From the NCBI GenBank assembly GCA_964034945.1, contig OZ035962.1, positions 65,250,274-65,314,273 of the forward strand: 64,000 bases of DNA, read 5' to 3'. This document shows, piece by piece, positions 1-12,212 of the stretch (positions are counted from its first letter, which is position 1; each line of letters starts with the position of its first letter). Source of the DNA: Chrysopilus asiliformis. Taxonomy: Eukaryota > Arthropoda > Insecta > Diptera > Rhagionidae. The position numbers were made by a program, and so were the translations under genes. The notes under the pieces were generated by a model. It did not search any database. It saw nothing but the letters and a program-made list of their open reading frames with translations, and was not told the DNA's origin.

Positions 1-19
1 ATTGTTGGATTAATAAAAA

Positions 20-44
20 TTATTATTATTATTATTATTATTAT
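20..44 (+). repeat. (ATT)n microsatellite
   Basis: About eight perfect units. Confidence 0.95.
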
Positions 45-61
45 CGTCAATATAATTTTTG

Positions 62-525
62 GATTGAAAAATACTCCAGGATTTTTTGCCGTGTGGATAA
101 TATTTTTTCTTGTCAAAATTTACCCGTCGTCGCCGAGTTAAAGTTTTTTGCAAACTTTTTTTGACCCGAAAAACCGATGAATGACTTGAAACTTTAAAAT
201 GGCGGTATCGTTACAGGATCCTCCAAAAAAAAAGGCGGTATCCGCACAAGACCCTTCGTTTCGAATTTTGAAATTTCCGCATCAGATTCGTGTTTTTTTC
301 CCGACACAAAATAGAAAAGAGGATATTTACGGTATCCTTCCTTTTCAAATTTTCAAATTCTAACACCAAACTCGTGATAAGCGACGCCGAAAACCGCCTA
401 AAGCTATTTGCGTTATCTTTACAGGACTCTTCCGTTCTGAATTTGAAAATTCTAACACCAATAACCTATTTCACCAAACAACAAAATTATGATTACAAAT
501 TTTGTACTAAAGCAAAATAAGCTTT
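62..525 (+). repeat. Family E dispersed repeat
   Basis: Repeated 'ttacaggac' modules with 'attttgaaattctaacacca' are present, as at 15868-16110. No coding capacity is seen; the 76-residue frame crosses the repeat. Confidence 0.6.
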
Positions 526-531
526 AGTTTA

Positions 532-1120
532 AAACATAACAAAAGCTATAATTGCCAATCTGGCAATCATTGGAGACCCGTATGGTGATATTCGTATCAT
601 AATTTGAGCAGTTGTACCAAAATTCCACTTTGAAGTCAAATTTTCCAATTAGATTTTTTAAAATTTATTCCAATCGGATTTTCATGTATGGGAGTTTTAT
701 GTAGAATCATATCCTAAATAACTTTTGTTCTTGGACTTTTTTGATAAAATTCACCGTTTTTGAGATATTCAGAAAAAAAAGTTTTCGTTCGTATGGGGGG
801 TACGCCCCCTAATGGTCCATTTTTGCCCATTAACGAACTTAGCCTCGCATTTTACGAAAAACGGATCTGTGCAAACTTTCAAGTCTCTAGCTCAATCCGT
901 GCGCCCGCAATCCGCGCCACAGACAGACAGACAGACAGGCGGACGGACAGACGGACAGACAGACAGACAGACGGACAGACGGACGGACATGGAAAATTCA
1001 ATTTTTTTATGATTCTAAACACACTGGTGTAATTCATTTTTTTGTGCGATGACGGGATCTTGGCGTTAACGGTAAGGCAAAGTTATTATACCCTTTGGTT
1101 TCACCATACGGGTATAAAAA
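532..1120 (+). repeat. Family A dispersed repeat (DINE/mini-me-like), full copy
   Basis: The copy starts 'aaaacataacaaaagctata', followed by the hairpin attgcca-atc-tggcaat and a subterminal 'gacccgtatggtgata'. It then carries conserved blocks, a GACA/GACG array (about 920-990), and ends 'tttcaccatacgggtata'. The terminal sequence is an inverted copy of the subterminal one. The open frames across it (an 'RMGGTPPNGPFLPINELSL' peptide ending in a TDRQTD array) recur in every copy because the copies are homologous, not because they are genes. Confidence 0.9.
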
Positions 1121-1386
1121 AAACCCTTGTAAATACAATGTTGTAAGTTGGTGAAATAGGCAACAGATTCGTGATCAGCGACCACAAAAATTCCCGAGTG
1201 CCATTTCTCAGCCTCATACTGGCATACTTCATGACAAAATGCTGTAAAAATTTCAGATTTCTAGCTCCAGGTTTTGGGCTAGAAGCCAGTTAGTCAGTCA
1301 ATCGTGCCAAACGATTTTTTATAAATACTGATTTGTTATTTGCCATTATGTTAATTCAGTGTGCAAACTATAAAAACCGTTAAAAA

Positions 1387-1886
1387 TATCTGATGTGAAT
1401 AACACATGACTTTCTTATACAAAGTCTACGTGCTTGCGTCATTTACGAGTACACTATAGCCCGAGGAAACAAATTTTAGTTTATTTTTTGCAAAATCTAA
1501 AATATCTCGATAACGGTAAAAGATACCGATTTACAGTTACAGGCAAAAATAAAAAAAAATAGAGAATTTTGATATCTTTAGTTCATTCAATTATTTTTAC
1601 GAGGAACCGTTTGTTTGCAAGCAATTCGCAAAAATCTATTTTTTACATTTTAATGAAAATATCTCAATAACGGTAAAATATAACGTAACAACCGTGAAAA
1701 ACAAAATTCTAGAGAAAATTGTTATTTTTCGAGATAATCGCTAAAAACTGATTTTCTTAATAACGGTATATCTCGATAACGGCTTGAGATATGTAGTCTG
1801 ATAGATATTTTTGTAATAATGCTCCAATCGACTCAGGAGTGCTGGGGAAATGTTTTTTTGTTGCAAATACTACGTATGAGAAAGTA
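1387..1886 (+). repeat. Family C dispersed repeat
   Basis: The copy starts 'tatctgatgtgaataacaca' followed by 'actttcttatacaaagt'. It has repeated modules 'aatatctcgataacggtaaa' and ends with 'tactacgtatgagaaagta'. The subterminal 'actttcttatac' is the inverse of the 3' end, an asymmetric inverted repeat. Confidence 0.75.
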
Positions 1887-2660
1887 GAAAAAAATCTTCT
1901 TTATTGTCGAATATTCGACTAAATATTGATTGGTTGTATGTACAGGACGTACCAACAGTATCTTCCCAATTTATAAATGTAATGACTTTTAAAGGAGAAC
2001 ATCATAGTAATTGCCGGAAAAATACCCGTTTTTTGCGGATTTTTCATATACCCCATGTACTATAGATAATTGTGAGTGATTAGAGGTGATATGTCGTCAT
2101 AATTCAAACCTCTCTTTTTGGATCCCATGACCTATCATCTAGACCACTATGCGCTGTATTGAACGACTCCTGCCCAGACATAGGGGTAGATCGGGCGCAA
2201 TTAAATTCAAAAATTTCCGCGAGATGGCACTTTGTTTATGCAGAGCCCCTAAAGACTAAATTTCCATATCAATCCCCTCGAATTGTAACATTTTTTATTT
2301 AGATTTAAATTTTTGCGAGAAAAATGGTTTGTTAAAATTTTTCAGGATCTGAATTACCCCTTCGTGGGGTAAATCGAAGGGTGAGGGGGGAAATTCCATC
2401 ATGCTATATATTTTTGGAATGTACTCTTCATTACCTTTCATTTGAGGTACCACATACCCCCCTACCACCCCCCAGAAAAAAAAGTTTCATACAAAGTTTG
2501 AGGACCTCTGGAGGGGGCAAGGGGCGCGAGCGACGGCTAAAAATACCCATTTTGGATAGAGGCTGCCTCCCTGTATCCCTCCCTATACACCAAAAATCTG
2601 TAGCGTCATTGTCGCTAAACTGAACTCTTGCCAAAATACTAAAACGTATGTCATTTATCG
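1887..2660. other. Intronic DNA, no gene seen
   Basis: Short, low-complexity frames only. A G-rich then C-rich patch lies at 2380-2600. No motif recognised. Confidence 0.5.
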
Positions 2661-2915
2661 CGATCTGTCACCCATTTAGCACCACCTGACAAGGTCGCCG
2701 TAGAACATTTTTTTCTTAGTTGGACCAAGATCTAGATCCTGCAATAAATTTTGTCCCGTTAACTCGTCGTTTTTTTTTCATAACGAAACCGCGGTATAAA
2801 TCACGATCTGTCGCTCATTTAGCACCACTTTGGAAGGTCGCCGTAGAAGAATTTTTTCTTAGTTAGATCAAGACCCAGATTTTCAAACATATTTCATCCC
2901 GTCAACTATTCGTTG
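2661..2915 (+). repeat. Two-copy tandem repeat, period about 143 bp
   Basis: 'cgatctgtcacccatttagc' at 2661 recurs as 'cgatctgtcgctcatttagc' at 2804. Each is followed by 'aaggtcgccgtagaa', 'ttttttcttagtt' and a 'cccgt-aact-cgt' block. No coding capacity seen. Confidence 0.75.
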
Positions 2916-2929
2916 TTATTTTTTGTTCT

Positions 2930-5100
2930 ACGGCTCCCGCTCTAATACCGCCCAATCGCGTTCCTTTGACATACAATCTACCCCTAAACGCTCCGAAGTG
3001 TCCTATGGAAAACGCATATTATCAAAATTGGTTATCATGACCAATGTGCCGAACAAACCAATATATGTAGTAAATTTGCATCTCGACACTGTAATAAAAT
3101 TTAAAAAAAAAACGTTCCATAGAATCTGAAAATTATATATTATTATTGTTATCAGTCTTAGCTTTTGGCACTCGAAACACAAAAACAGAAAATTAAAAGT
3201 ATATTGATGATAATAAATGATGATAACAATAAAATTTTAAATATGCTATAATAGAATGGTATCTGTTATCAACTAACGTATAGTTAATGGTGGTGATAGT
3301 CAATATTTCATTGCAGTTTTGCATAATGCGACGATAGAAAATGTTGTTAACATTCTGCCATTGACTAAATTATCACAAAACATACTAGCAGAATATACTT
3401 TCACTGCAACGCATAATAAATAATGGCTTTATCGATGAAATAATTTTCGAGCCTTCAGCACCGCACAGTAGCCATGTTATCATTATGCGAAAACGCGAGA
3501 CTTTTATCAGTCGGCCATCTAATACTGTCGAAAAAGGTTTTTGGCGATCTCTTCTTTAATTTTCACCCACGCCGCCTATTTGCTTTTAACGTAAACCGAC
3601 TACTCTCACAAACATTGTATTATGTCAAAAAAATGTGAAATCTGTCCCTAAATGCAATTGGTACTCGAATATTCTAATCACCAAATCATTAAATATAAAC
3701 TTCAACAAAGAGTTTAATAAAAGTACGAATTGTTTTACAACATTGTACAGTACATACAAAACATTATGTATTTTTTACACATCGTACATTCACTGAGGAA
3801 ATGCAAAACGGAACACTACACTAATAGTTTTAATGATAAACTGTTATCCGGTTTTTGCATAAATTACCCCGTTAAAGGTAAAAGGGCTCAATACCTAAAT
3901 ATAAATGCAGTGCTTCATATCTTTCAAAATTTACAACCTCCCATCAAGTTTATCAGAAATTGAAAGTCTGAAAAGGGTAGTGATTCACTAAAAAAAAAAA
4001 GAGATAAGGCATCTCACGCAGGGTAGAGAAATCAAATTTGGCCGGGATCACCCCTCAACATACAACTGATGCACCTTCAGCCACAAAATACCAGCAACAT
4101 GCTTTTCGTAATTTAAAGAACCTTATTTTTATCATATTATATTCCAATGACGTATGTATAAATATAAAATGAAAGGGATCGTAGTCTACCCAGAATCTCT
4201 TCCTTGGGAAAGTGCCTATAATTTTTGAATACAATACAATTCAACCCTCACGGTAATATAATCCGATCGACGATTGTTCTTTTAGTGCTCAAAGCCTCAA
4301 AGTGCCGCACTAGCATAATGCCGCTTTTTAAAACATTCAAGAGTGTCATATGCGACCGACTTGTACATTGTCATAAGCTAAATAAGCAATCGACAGTAGC
4401 AACATAATCTTGTTTGGCACTGGCCTAGCTAGTATAGCAAGCATATCTACCTTCAACCCTCAATCACCAACCCCAATCGGTGTTGCATTATGTCCGGTTA
4501 TGATTTTTGACATTTTGTTTAATGTTGTTGCAGCAATTACAATTATTAAAGAACTTGAGCATCTTTCGAACGTGTTTCAAAATTCAGGTCATATCAAATT
4601 CGACAAATCGAGTGATGTCTGCGTAAAGATAAGCACATATTACAAAAAGGGGGAATGTTCTCGAATATATAAAAGATTATAGTTACATAGACAGTGCTCA
4701 ATTACCGATAACAAAATAAAAGTCCTTCAAAAAATTTAAATAAGGTTGAAAAAAAAATAATTAGAAAATAATATTTAGTCCGACTTTGGTAGATATTTAT
4801 AGTTTATCCGCAGTTGGAAGGAAGACATAAAACGAAATTTTGAATACTTCAATCAATTGATTAGTTTCCAAGTTAGCATTTTTTACTTTAGCTCCGCAAA
4901 CGTGCCTAGACTGAAAATCCGCTGAAATCGGTGATCATGCTTTAGTTTTTTCTTCCACAACACTGAAAAAATCCACAAAAACGTTTTTTCAAGTTTGACC
5001 ACCTAGTCATTGCGCACTACAATTATATGTTTTCGTCACGAATTCAAACACAGAGTACATTTTTTTTAAATTTTATTTTAGCCATTTCGTATTTCATTTA
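2930..5100. other. Intronic DNA, no gene seen
   Basis: AT-rich sequence with three short frames (at 3730, 4225 and 4410) lacking domains or conserved signals. No repeat ends identified. Confidence 0.5.
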
Positions 5101-5104
5101 TACT

Positions 5105-6070
5105 TCAAGGTCTTCGAATATATATCCTTGCTTTTGAGTCATTCTTACGGACCTTTTGACTCTAGAATCGAATTCAGTGATTCCAAAAACCCGATTGAGA
5201 AAAAAGATACGTACATTATCCTTACAAGACCTTTCATTATCCTTACTGACTTCTTAATGCTAGAATTGGATTTAGGGAACCCAAAAACTGCCAGATCAGA
5301 TTTTTCCTGGAAAATTTGAGAAAAAAAAATCACGTTCTCCTAACAGAACCTCCCGTATCCTTACAGATTTCTTGATGTCAGAATCGGTTTCAGCGACCCC
5401 AAAAATCCCCAGAAGAGATTTTATTCCAGAAAATTTGAGGAAAAGGATGGTTTGGTTTGATTGTAGGAGGGGGGCTCACAAGGGAACCCCACGCACGTAA
5501 GCCTCAAATTGGGCCCATTGTACAGCTCCGATGTCCCTCGCTGGAGCAGATTGAGCTCAAGTCCGGTTGTTCAGGCATCCCGACAGTGCTATATATTTCC
5601 GAATCGGCTCCCAGCCCTGAGTTCCTGTCTCATGGAGTTTCTCTAGAAAGGGGTGTCCGAAGCATTTGACGCGAGTACGGGTTAGGGCTGGACAGTGACA
5701 CAAGAAATGCTCCACGGTTTCCTGCTCTTCCCCGCAACTCCTGCATTGTGGATTATCCACTAGCCTCATTTTGAAGGCGTGTTCCTTCAGGAGGGAGTGT
5801 CAGTTAGAATACAAGCCGTTAGACGAAGGTAAAGGATAATCACGTTATCCTTACAAGACCTTTCCTTATACTTACAAGGACGAAGTAGTGAAAATATTGT
5901 ATTGTATGTGTGCAAAATTTCAAGTCAATCGGATGAGTGTAGGTCAAAATTAGATTGCAAGATTTGACCCCGACACACAAACAGACAGACACACGGTAAA
6001 GCAGGTCCGAAGGCAAGCTAAATGAAAGCTTTTAAAAATGTAGAAACTTTCATCTATATATATATATAAA
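5105..6070 (+). repeat. Family E repeat interrupted by a retrotransposon fragment
   Basis: The modules 'ccttacaagacctttcatta' and 'ttcttgatgtcagaatcggt' lie at 5105-5456 and resume at 5836 with 'gataatcacgttatccttac'. They continue to 'ccgacacacaaacagacaga' and 'gcaggtccgaaggcaagcta'. The intervening 5457-5835 is the retrotransposon fragment. Confidence 0.6.
5457..5835 (-). pseudogene. Non-LTR retrotransposon ORF2 C-terminal fragment (Jockey/R1-type tail)
   Basis: A minus-strand frame from about 5800 to 5557 encodes HAFKMRLVDNPQCRSCGEEQ and then ETVEHFLCHCPAL. This gives a C-x2-C-x8-H-x4-C knuckle, the hallmark of the C-terminal region after reverse transcriptase (or RNase H) in Jockey- and R1-like retrotransposons. 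Just upstream a TGA interrupts the frame where the family would continue, and no reverse-transcriptase domain is present. This is therefore a 5'-truncated dead copy, as expected from incomplete target-primed reverse transcription. It sits inside a family E repeat. The exact clade cannot be decided from about 90 residues. Confidence 0.75.
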
Positions 6071-6084
6071 ATCGTTTAACCTGC

Positions 6085-6475
6085 CGAAGGACAATTCATC
6101 CAAAGGGGGTTGCTGGCAAGGCGTAGTAAATTTTAGTGTGAGAAAACTTTTCTTGGGGGACATCTTACCTAATGGCGCAAACCGCGTTAAAATTGCTCCA
6201 ATGTTTCAGGCGATACCAGGAGACGGGCTAATCGGCAAGGGGGAGAATAGTTTTGAGTGGGCGAAAACTTTCCATGAGAGACAATTTGTCCATTGGCGCA
6301 CACCGCGACAAGATTGCTCCACCGGTTCAGGAGATCGAAGGAGGGGGGCTTACTGGCAAGGGGAAGAGTATATTTTGTTGCACGAAAATTTTCCCTGGGG
6401 ACAATTTACCTAATGGTGCAAATCGTGTCAAGATTTCAAGAGATAACAGGAGAGGGGGTTACTAGAAAGAGAAGA
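6085..6475 (+). repeat. Tandem repeat, period about 120 bp, about 3.3 units
   Basis: 'ggacatcttacctaatggcg', 'gacaatttgtccattggcgc' and 'gacaatttacctaatggtgc' are about 120 bp apart. Each is followed by 'attgctcca' or a relative and 'caggaga...ggggcttactggcaagggg'. The region is G-rich on the plus strand and unlike its surroundings. Its frames are not conserved in phase, so it is not read as coding. Confidence 0.8.
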
Positions 6476-6479
6476 GGAT

Positions 6480-8630
6480 ATGATGCGTTTGATACGAACA
6501 AAACTAAACATGAGTGTGAGCCAATTTTATCCATTTAAAAAATGAGTACCCAACATCAGACCGAATATTGCGAAAACGCTGCCCAACCTCCTTATAGATA
6601 CAGAAGCCAGATTATGTGAAGGTTACTGATAAAAAAAATGGAAATAACTATCTACCGAATATAACATTTTTAATAGGCAATTCTACACTAACAAATTGAA
6701 TTGGCCACGAATTTACCCACTTAAGCATTTAAATTGTCAGAATTCGCAAACAAAACTCATTGCCATCAGTGACTTTGTCGTGTCATCATTTAACCGGTTC
6801 AAATGTAACTATACCTAGACGATGGGGATCATCTACAACTTCCTTCCTACAACCTTCATTCCCTTTACGCCGCCTCTCCTCTGTATAACATCCGACAGTT
6901 TTTCCAACCGAAATGTATCATTTTTTCCTTGATTTTTTTTTATTTCAAATCATCTCTATCTGTGGCTTTAGGTTTTTGTGCAGGAAATGTGTTTGTAGGT
7001 GTGTATATTTCATCCTCTCTGACAAATGAATGAGTAAATAAATCAAAAGTCCGCTTTTCCGGATGAGATAATCCTCGCGGGTTATTTATACATTTTTTTT
7101 GTTTGCCGTTTCTGGCGATTTTTTTTTGTTTTTAGCTGCGACAGGTACCTGAAACTCATGTTACATAGAGAAGGATAATTTTGGACGTTTCGAGGTGCAC
7201 TGAATTCTGCTTTGCTCGGCTCTCTTTTCATACATTTTGTATGCTTCCTCAAGGTTTTTTTTTGTTTTGTTTTCCAATGGCGGCAGTGACATTTTAGTGG
7301 AAGTAGTCGCCCACCATCGGACAGTAACTCTTTGTGCCTTTGCTAGTGACACAGATACGCAACCCTGGCGTACAATACCTTGTGAAACTGTCTCGTGACT
7401 GATATTCCTTGATTTTTCTGGTACTGGTCTTTTGACCGGGTATTTCATCCTGATGATGGCATCAATGCGAAAAAAGTGGGTTTTCAAAAAAATCGCCCAC
7501 AAGCTAGGAAGTCAATTGTCGAAAAATCACATAAGTTTGCCTTCTCTCGATCTGATTTTTTCTGTCGTATCCTACTCACAAAGTCGTATATTTTAATTCA
7601 ACAACAAAACGTCTAGAATTCCCTACAATGACATAACGAAGCTATGTCGGATAGTAACTATTCTACATATGAATACGTGAAAACATCCGCCTTTTTATAA
7701 GTCTGAAAGTTGGAAGTCGGAAGGCCACAGAGCAACGCTATCAGTAGTACTCTATAAAACTTCACATACAGCTAAATATTGTACGTATATATGTATGTTC
7801 ACGGAACTGAAACTCACGTCCTGTTGCGCCATTTAACAATTAAGGATATAAATGACAGTGATCCGATATAACAAAAACGCATATTCTACTGTTTGAATTT
7901 AAACTTTAAAAGGAAGAAATTAGGGTAGACCTATGATAAATCTATGTATAACAATAGTTATACAAGTATGTATAGCAATATAATCGGCAATTATCACCTT
8001 TGTTGACATTTTATAGTCACATATCGCCACACGTATACGTATTTTGGCTGATAGACCGTGAGCATTTGTCAAATGTATAGACCGGTGTCATGTCATCAAT
8101 TCATTTTAGAGTCATGTACTGATTGACGATCTGTCAGTACGGGTATTTATGGAACACTAAAGTCTTTTGTTATCTTCAAACAAATAAACCATAATCGAAC
8201 TTTATTTTCATGCACTTAATATTGTATTGCATGAAAGCAGTCATAATATTAAAATTTTATTTAAAAATGTACAGAAATTCAAAATAATTTAAAAACAAGC
8301 TTTTATTAAAATATACTTATAGACGAAAAACATAATTTTTTGAGTGTTGTGTGTCAGAATCAAAAACGAAAAAAAAAAATTATTTTTTATGACTTTTTCT
8401 AGCTTTTATTTCTGATACCAAACGCACAAAAATAATTTTTTGTCCTTTAAGTACATTTCAAATATATGCCTCATTAAAAAGTCTTTCATTTACTTATTTA
8501 GTAATTTTGCATTTGATTAGTAAAAGTGAAAATGAAAAATCAGTCGGTCTTTCACGACGCTTATTCATTTGATGTTTAACCATTGAACCATTTCTGATTC
8601 ATGGTTTATACTTGACCTTTTAGCATTGAA
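6480..8630. other. Intronic DNA with one unassigned 113-residue minus frame
   Basis: The frame at 7161-7502 ends LEEAYKMYEKRAEQSRIQ and has no recognisable domain, signal peptide or splice context. The rest is AT-rich and shows nothing identifiable. Confidence 0.4.
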
Positions 8631-8631
8631 T

Positions 8632-9005
8632 CCTATTGGAATTTCTCGGCTTATAAGGTCTGCAAAGACAACAAAATTATATTATTTTTGCGGATGTTCC
8701 CACATCCAAACTTCCCCCCAACAGGTCGGACATGTCTGCCCTGAAAACCCATCAGGAGCTTTGCCAGCCTCCACGCAGGCTCACAGGATTTTGGTGGAGT
8801 AAAACTCGATTTGAGTATTTATACTCCGATGCCACAAATGCTGATGACGGTGAGCCAGCTTTCCATACCAGAAACGGGCTCCTGATGGGTTTTCAGGGCA
8901 GACATGTCCGACCTGTTGGGTGGAAGTTTGGATGTGGGAACATCCGCAAAAATAATATAATTTTGTTGTTTTTGCAGACCTTATAAGCCGAGAAATTCCA
9001 ATAGG
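8632..9005. mobile_element. Foldback MITE with 128-bp inverted arms
   Basis: The arms 8632-8759 and 8878-9005 are near-perfect inverse copies, beginning 'cctattggaatttctcggct' and ending 'gccgagaaattccaatagg'. The spacer is 118 bp. No target duplication was evident. The two opposed open frames over it are mirror artefacts. Confidence 0.85.
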
Positions 9006-10136
9006 CCCCATACGAGGGAGATTTCATTGGTTCTTGTGATAAATATTATATGCTGCCCAAAACGTTGCTACATATATAACTGAAAGGCTTATGAAATAAG
9101 TTTCAAAGCTTCCCATTCCCATCTAGTGTAGTCATTGATTTTCGAATGATTGCAAAGTCTTGTAACTCTGAAACTATTGCAATCAAAAATCGAAAATTGT
9201 TAACTATATCTGAGGGTAGTAGGTACATCAGGTGAGCCAATTTTGAAAGAAATCCAAGACAGAAGTCTTTTTTACTCGCGCAGTATCACAGCAAGAAAAA
9301 AATTACCTTTCGAATTTTCCAAAAAATTCAGTACCCTTTTTCAAAGAAAAACAAGTATTTTTTTATGAGTAGTCTATTAGTTGTAAATACTGACTTGATT
9401 ATTTCCAATTATTCAGCGAAAATCATAACTTAATACATATAAGAAGAATAAAATTAATGGCTGGAGTCATTTTAACAATCTTTAAGTTTTAGAGGTGGGA
9501 TTCCAAGCACTTTACTCCTGCTCTACCTTAATATAGTTTTTTTTCTTATAAACTTTTGTATTACCTTTATACATTTTTATATATCTCGAATCCCATAAAA
9601 TTCATGTCAATTATATGTGCTTGTATATCATACGCGATAATTAAGCGATAAAATTAATTCACTTTCATGTGCAGACATGCCGAATTTATTACAAAATCCT
9701 ACAAACGCATTCACATTCCCTTATAGCGTATAATCAATCTGATACTGTGCTTATATTCATTCATATGTATACTGGTTGTTTTTTTTTTCAAAATTGTTGT
9801 TAATAATTTTCGATCATTTTCATGGCGCGACAAGTGATGAAATGCATTAATTTTTACACCATATTTCTCTTTTGATAATTACCGTCAGACATACTTTATT
9901 TACAAAAATACAAATTCTCTTTAACATGTTTTCAAATTATAGTAAGTAATTAATAACAACATTTTACCCTTTTTTTACACATGTCCATTATTTTATCGCA
10001 AAATATTAATGACTAAATTTTAGAAATAATATCTCTCCACAAAATATGGAAACTTGGGGCGGATGAGTTTGGCACACTTTTAGCTTGACGGGTTATTTTA
10101 GCAATTTGCAAATTTTTTTTAGTAATTTGACCAAAA
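9006..10136. other. AT-rich intronic DNA, nothing identified
   Basis: No open frame, repeat end or RNA motif stood out. Confidence 0.5.
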
Positions 10137-10138
10137 TA

Positions 10139-10389
10139 CAGTGTGACCTCGGTAATCACAACTATAGTAAACAGAGCCTGTTGCAATAGCCGAGTCAGTT
10201 GCGTTAACCGAGTCACAACATTATCTGTCAAAAAGGGAAACATATGTAAGTTCTTAAACAATATAACAGCTCCAAAGATAGGATACAATCTCTACCATTT
10301 GTAACGTAGTTTCTAAAATTATTTACAATACTAAATTGCGTTCTTTGAAGTCGCGTTCTTCGACGGTTATGTTTACCGAGGTCACACTG
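10139..10389. mobile_element. pogo/Tigger-like MITE, 251 bp
   Basis: The inverted ends are 'cagtgtgacctcggtaa', flanked by TA (10137-10138 and 10390-10391), the target duplication of Tc1/mariner/pogo elements. There is no transposase. The CAGT start fits pogo-type ends (family knowledge). Confidence 0.8.
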
Positions 10390-10671
10390 TATGCCGAAAA
10401 TAGAAGCAAAAGTAAACTTGGGGAAGAAAAATGTCCATAGACTAATAATTTGGGTTAAGTCAGCAAATTTACCAACTAGAGAAGATTAACCCAAAAAGAA
10501 GCTACTCAACTTTGATCAAATTGAAACAAAAAAATAAACTAGTAGAAAACATAGAAAGGCTATACAATTAACAGGGGGAAGTCGTCCAATACCCTATTCG
10601 AGAATAGAGTAAATTTTTATAGAAATTTTTCTATTTGTGTGAAGGAGGGGGGAAGCAGTTTTCCGATTTAA

Positions 10672-11484
10672 GTTGGTCCTCCATTACCATGCCTTCTGTA
10701 ACTGCAAAAAAATGCAGAAAACTAGAGCAAGATAAACTTATATAGATCTAAATAGGAATGACTGAATACAAGTATAAACGCTTTCCCTTCCAGTTTAACA
10801 ACTTTATAGCAATCATATCAAACCTTATGCTATGAATATAAGGTTCAAATTAGCATAGAAATAAAGCTATACAGCTGCATGTGTGTGTTTGAACTACATG
10901 AAAAATGACAGCTACGCCATAGAATAAGGAATATATAGAAAAAAACTCTGCCGAACAAATTTTTGACAAATTTCCCCTTCGAAGGGGGGAAAAATGTCCC
11001 TATCATTCACTAGCTACGGCCTAAAAGTTAATTGCTTTTAGACTAGGGAGCACTCAATCATTAATCATTTTCGTCGTATCTATTCAATGAGATGGAGGAA
11101 TCGAATGGATAATTTTTTCCGTGTTACATCGAAACCTCTTGCTTCATCTCACAGTGGAAAAATTTTCTCTAAAAATTTTGTTCTAAGAGTTTATTCTCTA
11201 GATTATTTGTTCTCTGGCTACGCTATAATAGCACTTTGTATGTGTCTGTGCTCACTATTCACTTACAGGGACAATGTGTGATTGTAGTAGAAATCGCTAT
11301 AAAAAGTTTAAGTCCGTCAACTGCAACCATAAAATCGCCATAAAAAAAGAGGGAAAATTATTTTTGCAGTTGCCGACAAATTTTTGCAGTTGATTCTTAT
11401 CTCCCTTTCTCGCCAAGGTATCTTCACATAAATGTGTCTCTATTTTTTTGCAGTTGGGAAAAGTCATGGTAATGGAGGGCCAAC
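10672..11484. mobile_element. TTAA-flanked DNA transposon, non-autonomous, 813 bp
   Basis: The ends 'gttggtcctccattaccatg' and the inverse of 'gttggccctccattaccatg' are flanked by TTAA (10668-10671, 11485-11488). A second inverted block, 'aactgcaaaaaaat', lies just inside. TTAA duplication is typical of piggyBac and Kolobok. The interior segment 10905-11225 recurs at 56040-56345. No transposase frame was seen. Confidence 0.65.
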
Positions 11485-11971
11485 TTAAAGGTTGAAATAT
11501 CTAGTCTAAGAATTCTTGAAACTCACTTAAAAGAATGTTACCAATTCCAGTAACATTTCGAAACCTCAATAAATTCACAATAAAACGTCTGTTAAGTTCA
11601 AATCAACAAAGTATGTATTTGAGGAAGACATTATCGAGTTTTTGAAATATTATTGAAATCGAGGCTTTTATCGTTTAAAAACATACGCTTCAAATAGTTT
11701 TTTAGTGGATTCGCTACTTTTGAATTTGTATAAAAAGTTCATTTAAAAAATTCATAATTTTTAATTCATAATTCTAATTCATGATTTTTTACTCGGCCAA
11801 CTATGTGACCCTTGCTCCCTTCTCTACCCTCCCCACTCCAATGACCAAGTAATTAATTTTTTTTTCGTTAAGAGAAAAATGTAGCAAATTTTATTTCCTT
11901 TGAATTTTGTTATATCCATTTTTTCCCAAAAGCGCATAGATGAAATTTGTTTGACATTAGAAGTTCAACTT

Positions 11972-12065
11972 TTCAGTGGCACAGTCACATATGCTTCCCG
12001 TATAAGCAACGACGCCAGACGACGCCAGTATTTAAGATGGAAACTTTAGGTTCAATCCCCGGGTG
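11972..12065 (+). other. Possible tRNA-derived SINE head
   Basis: A box B match 'ggttcaatcccc' is at 12049-12060 and a weak box A-like 'tggcacagtcac' about 65 bases upstream. Between them is a duplicated 'gacgccag' motif. The arms do not pair as in a functional tRNA, so this is only a candidate. Confidence 0.3.
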
Positions 12066-12212
12066 TATAATTAGAAATAACTTTACATTATTTAACAAAT
12101 TAAATTCACAGCAATAAACACTTTCATCTGAATAAAATCATGAAATGTTGTTAATATTTCTCTTCGCCTGTCCATTGCTAAAAATAAATTTAAAAAACCT
12201 TACAAATGTCAT

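Noticed and set aside
760..1032. Conserved peptide RMGGTPPNGPFLPINELSL with TDRQTD tail, found in many copies
   Set aside because: It recurs only because family A copies are homologous; different copies have it in different frames and with different truncations, and the tail is the GACA/GACG microsatellite.
4410..4682. 90-residue plus-strand frame
   Set aside because: No domain, no codon-use contrast with the surroundings, and no conserved splice signals.
8732..9011. Opposed frames of 84 and 76 residues
   Set aside because: They are mirror translations of the foldback MITE arms.
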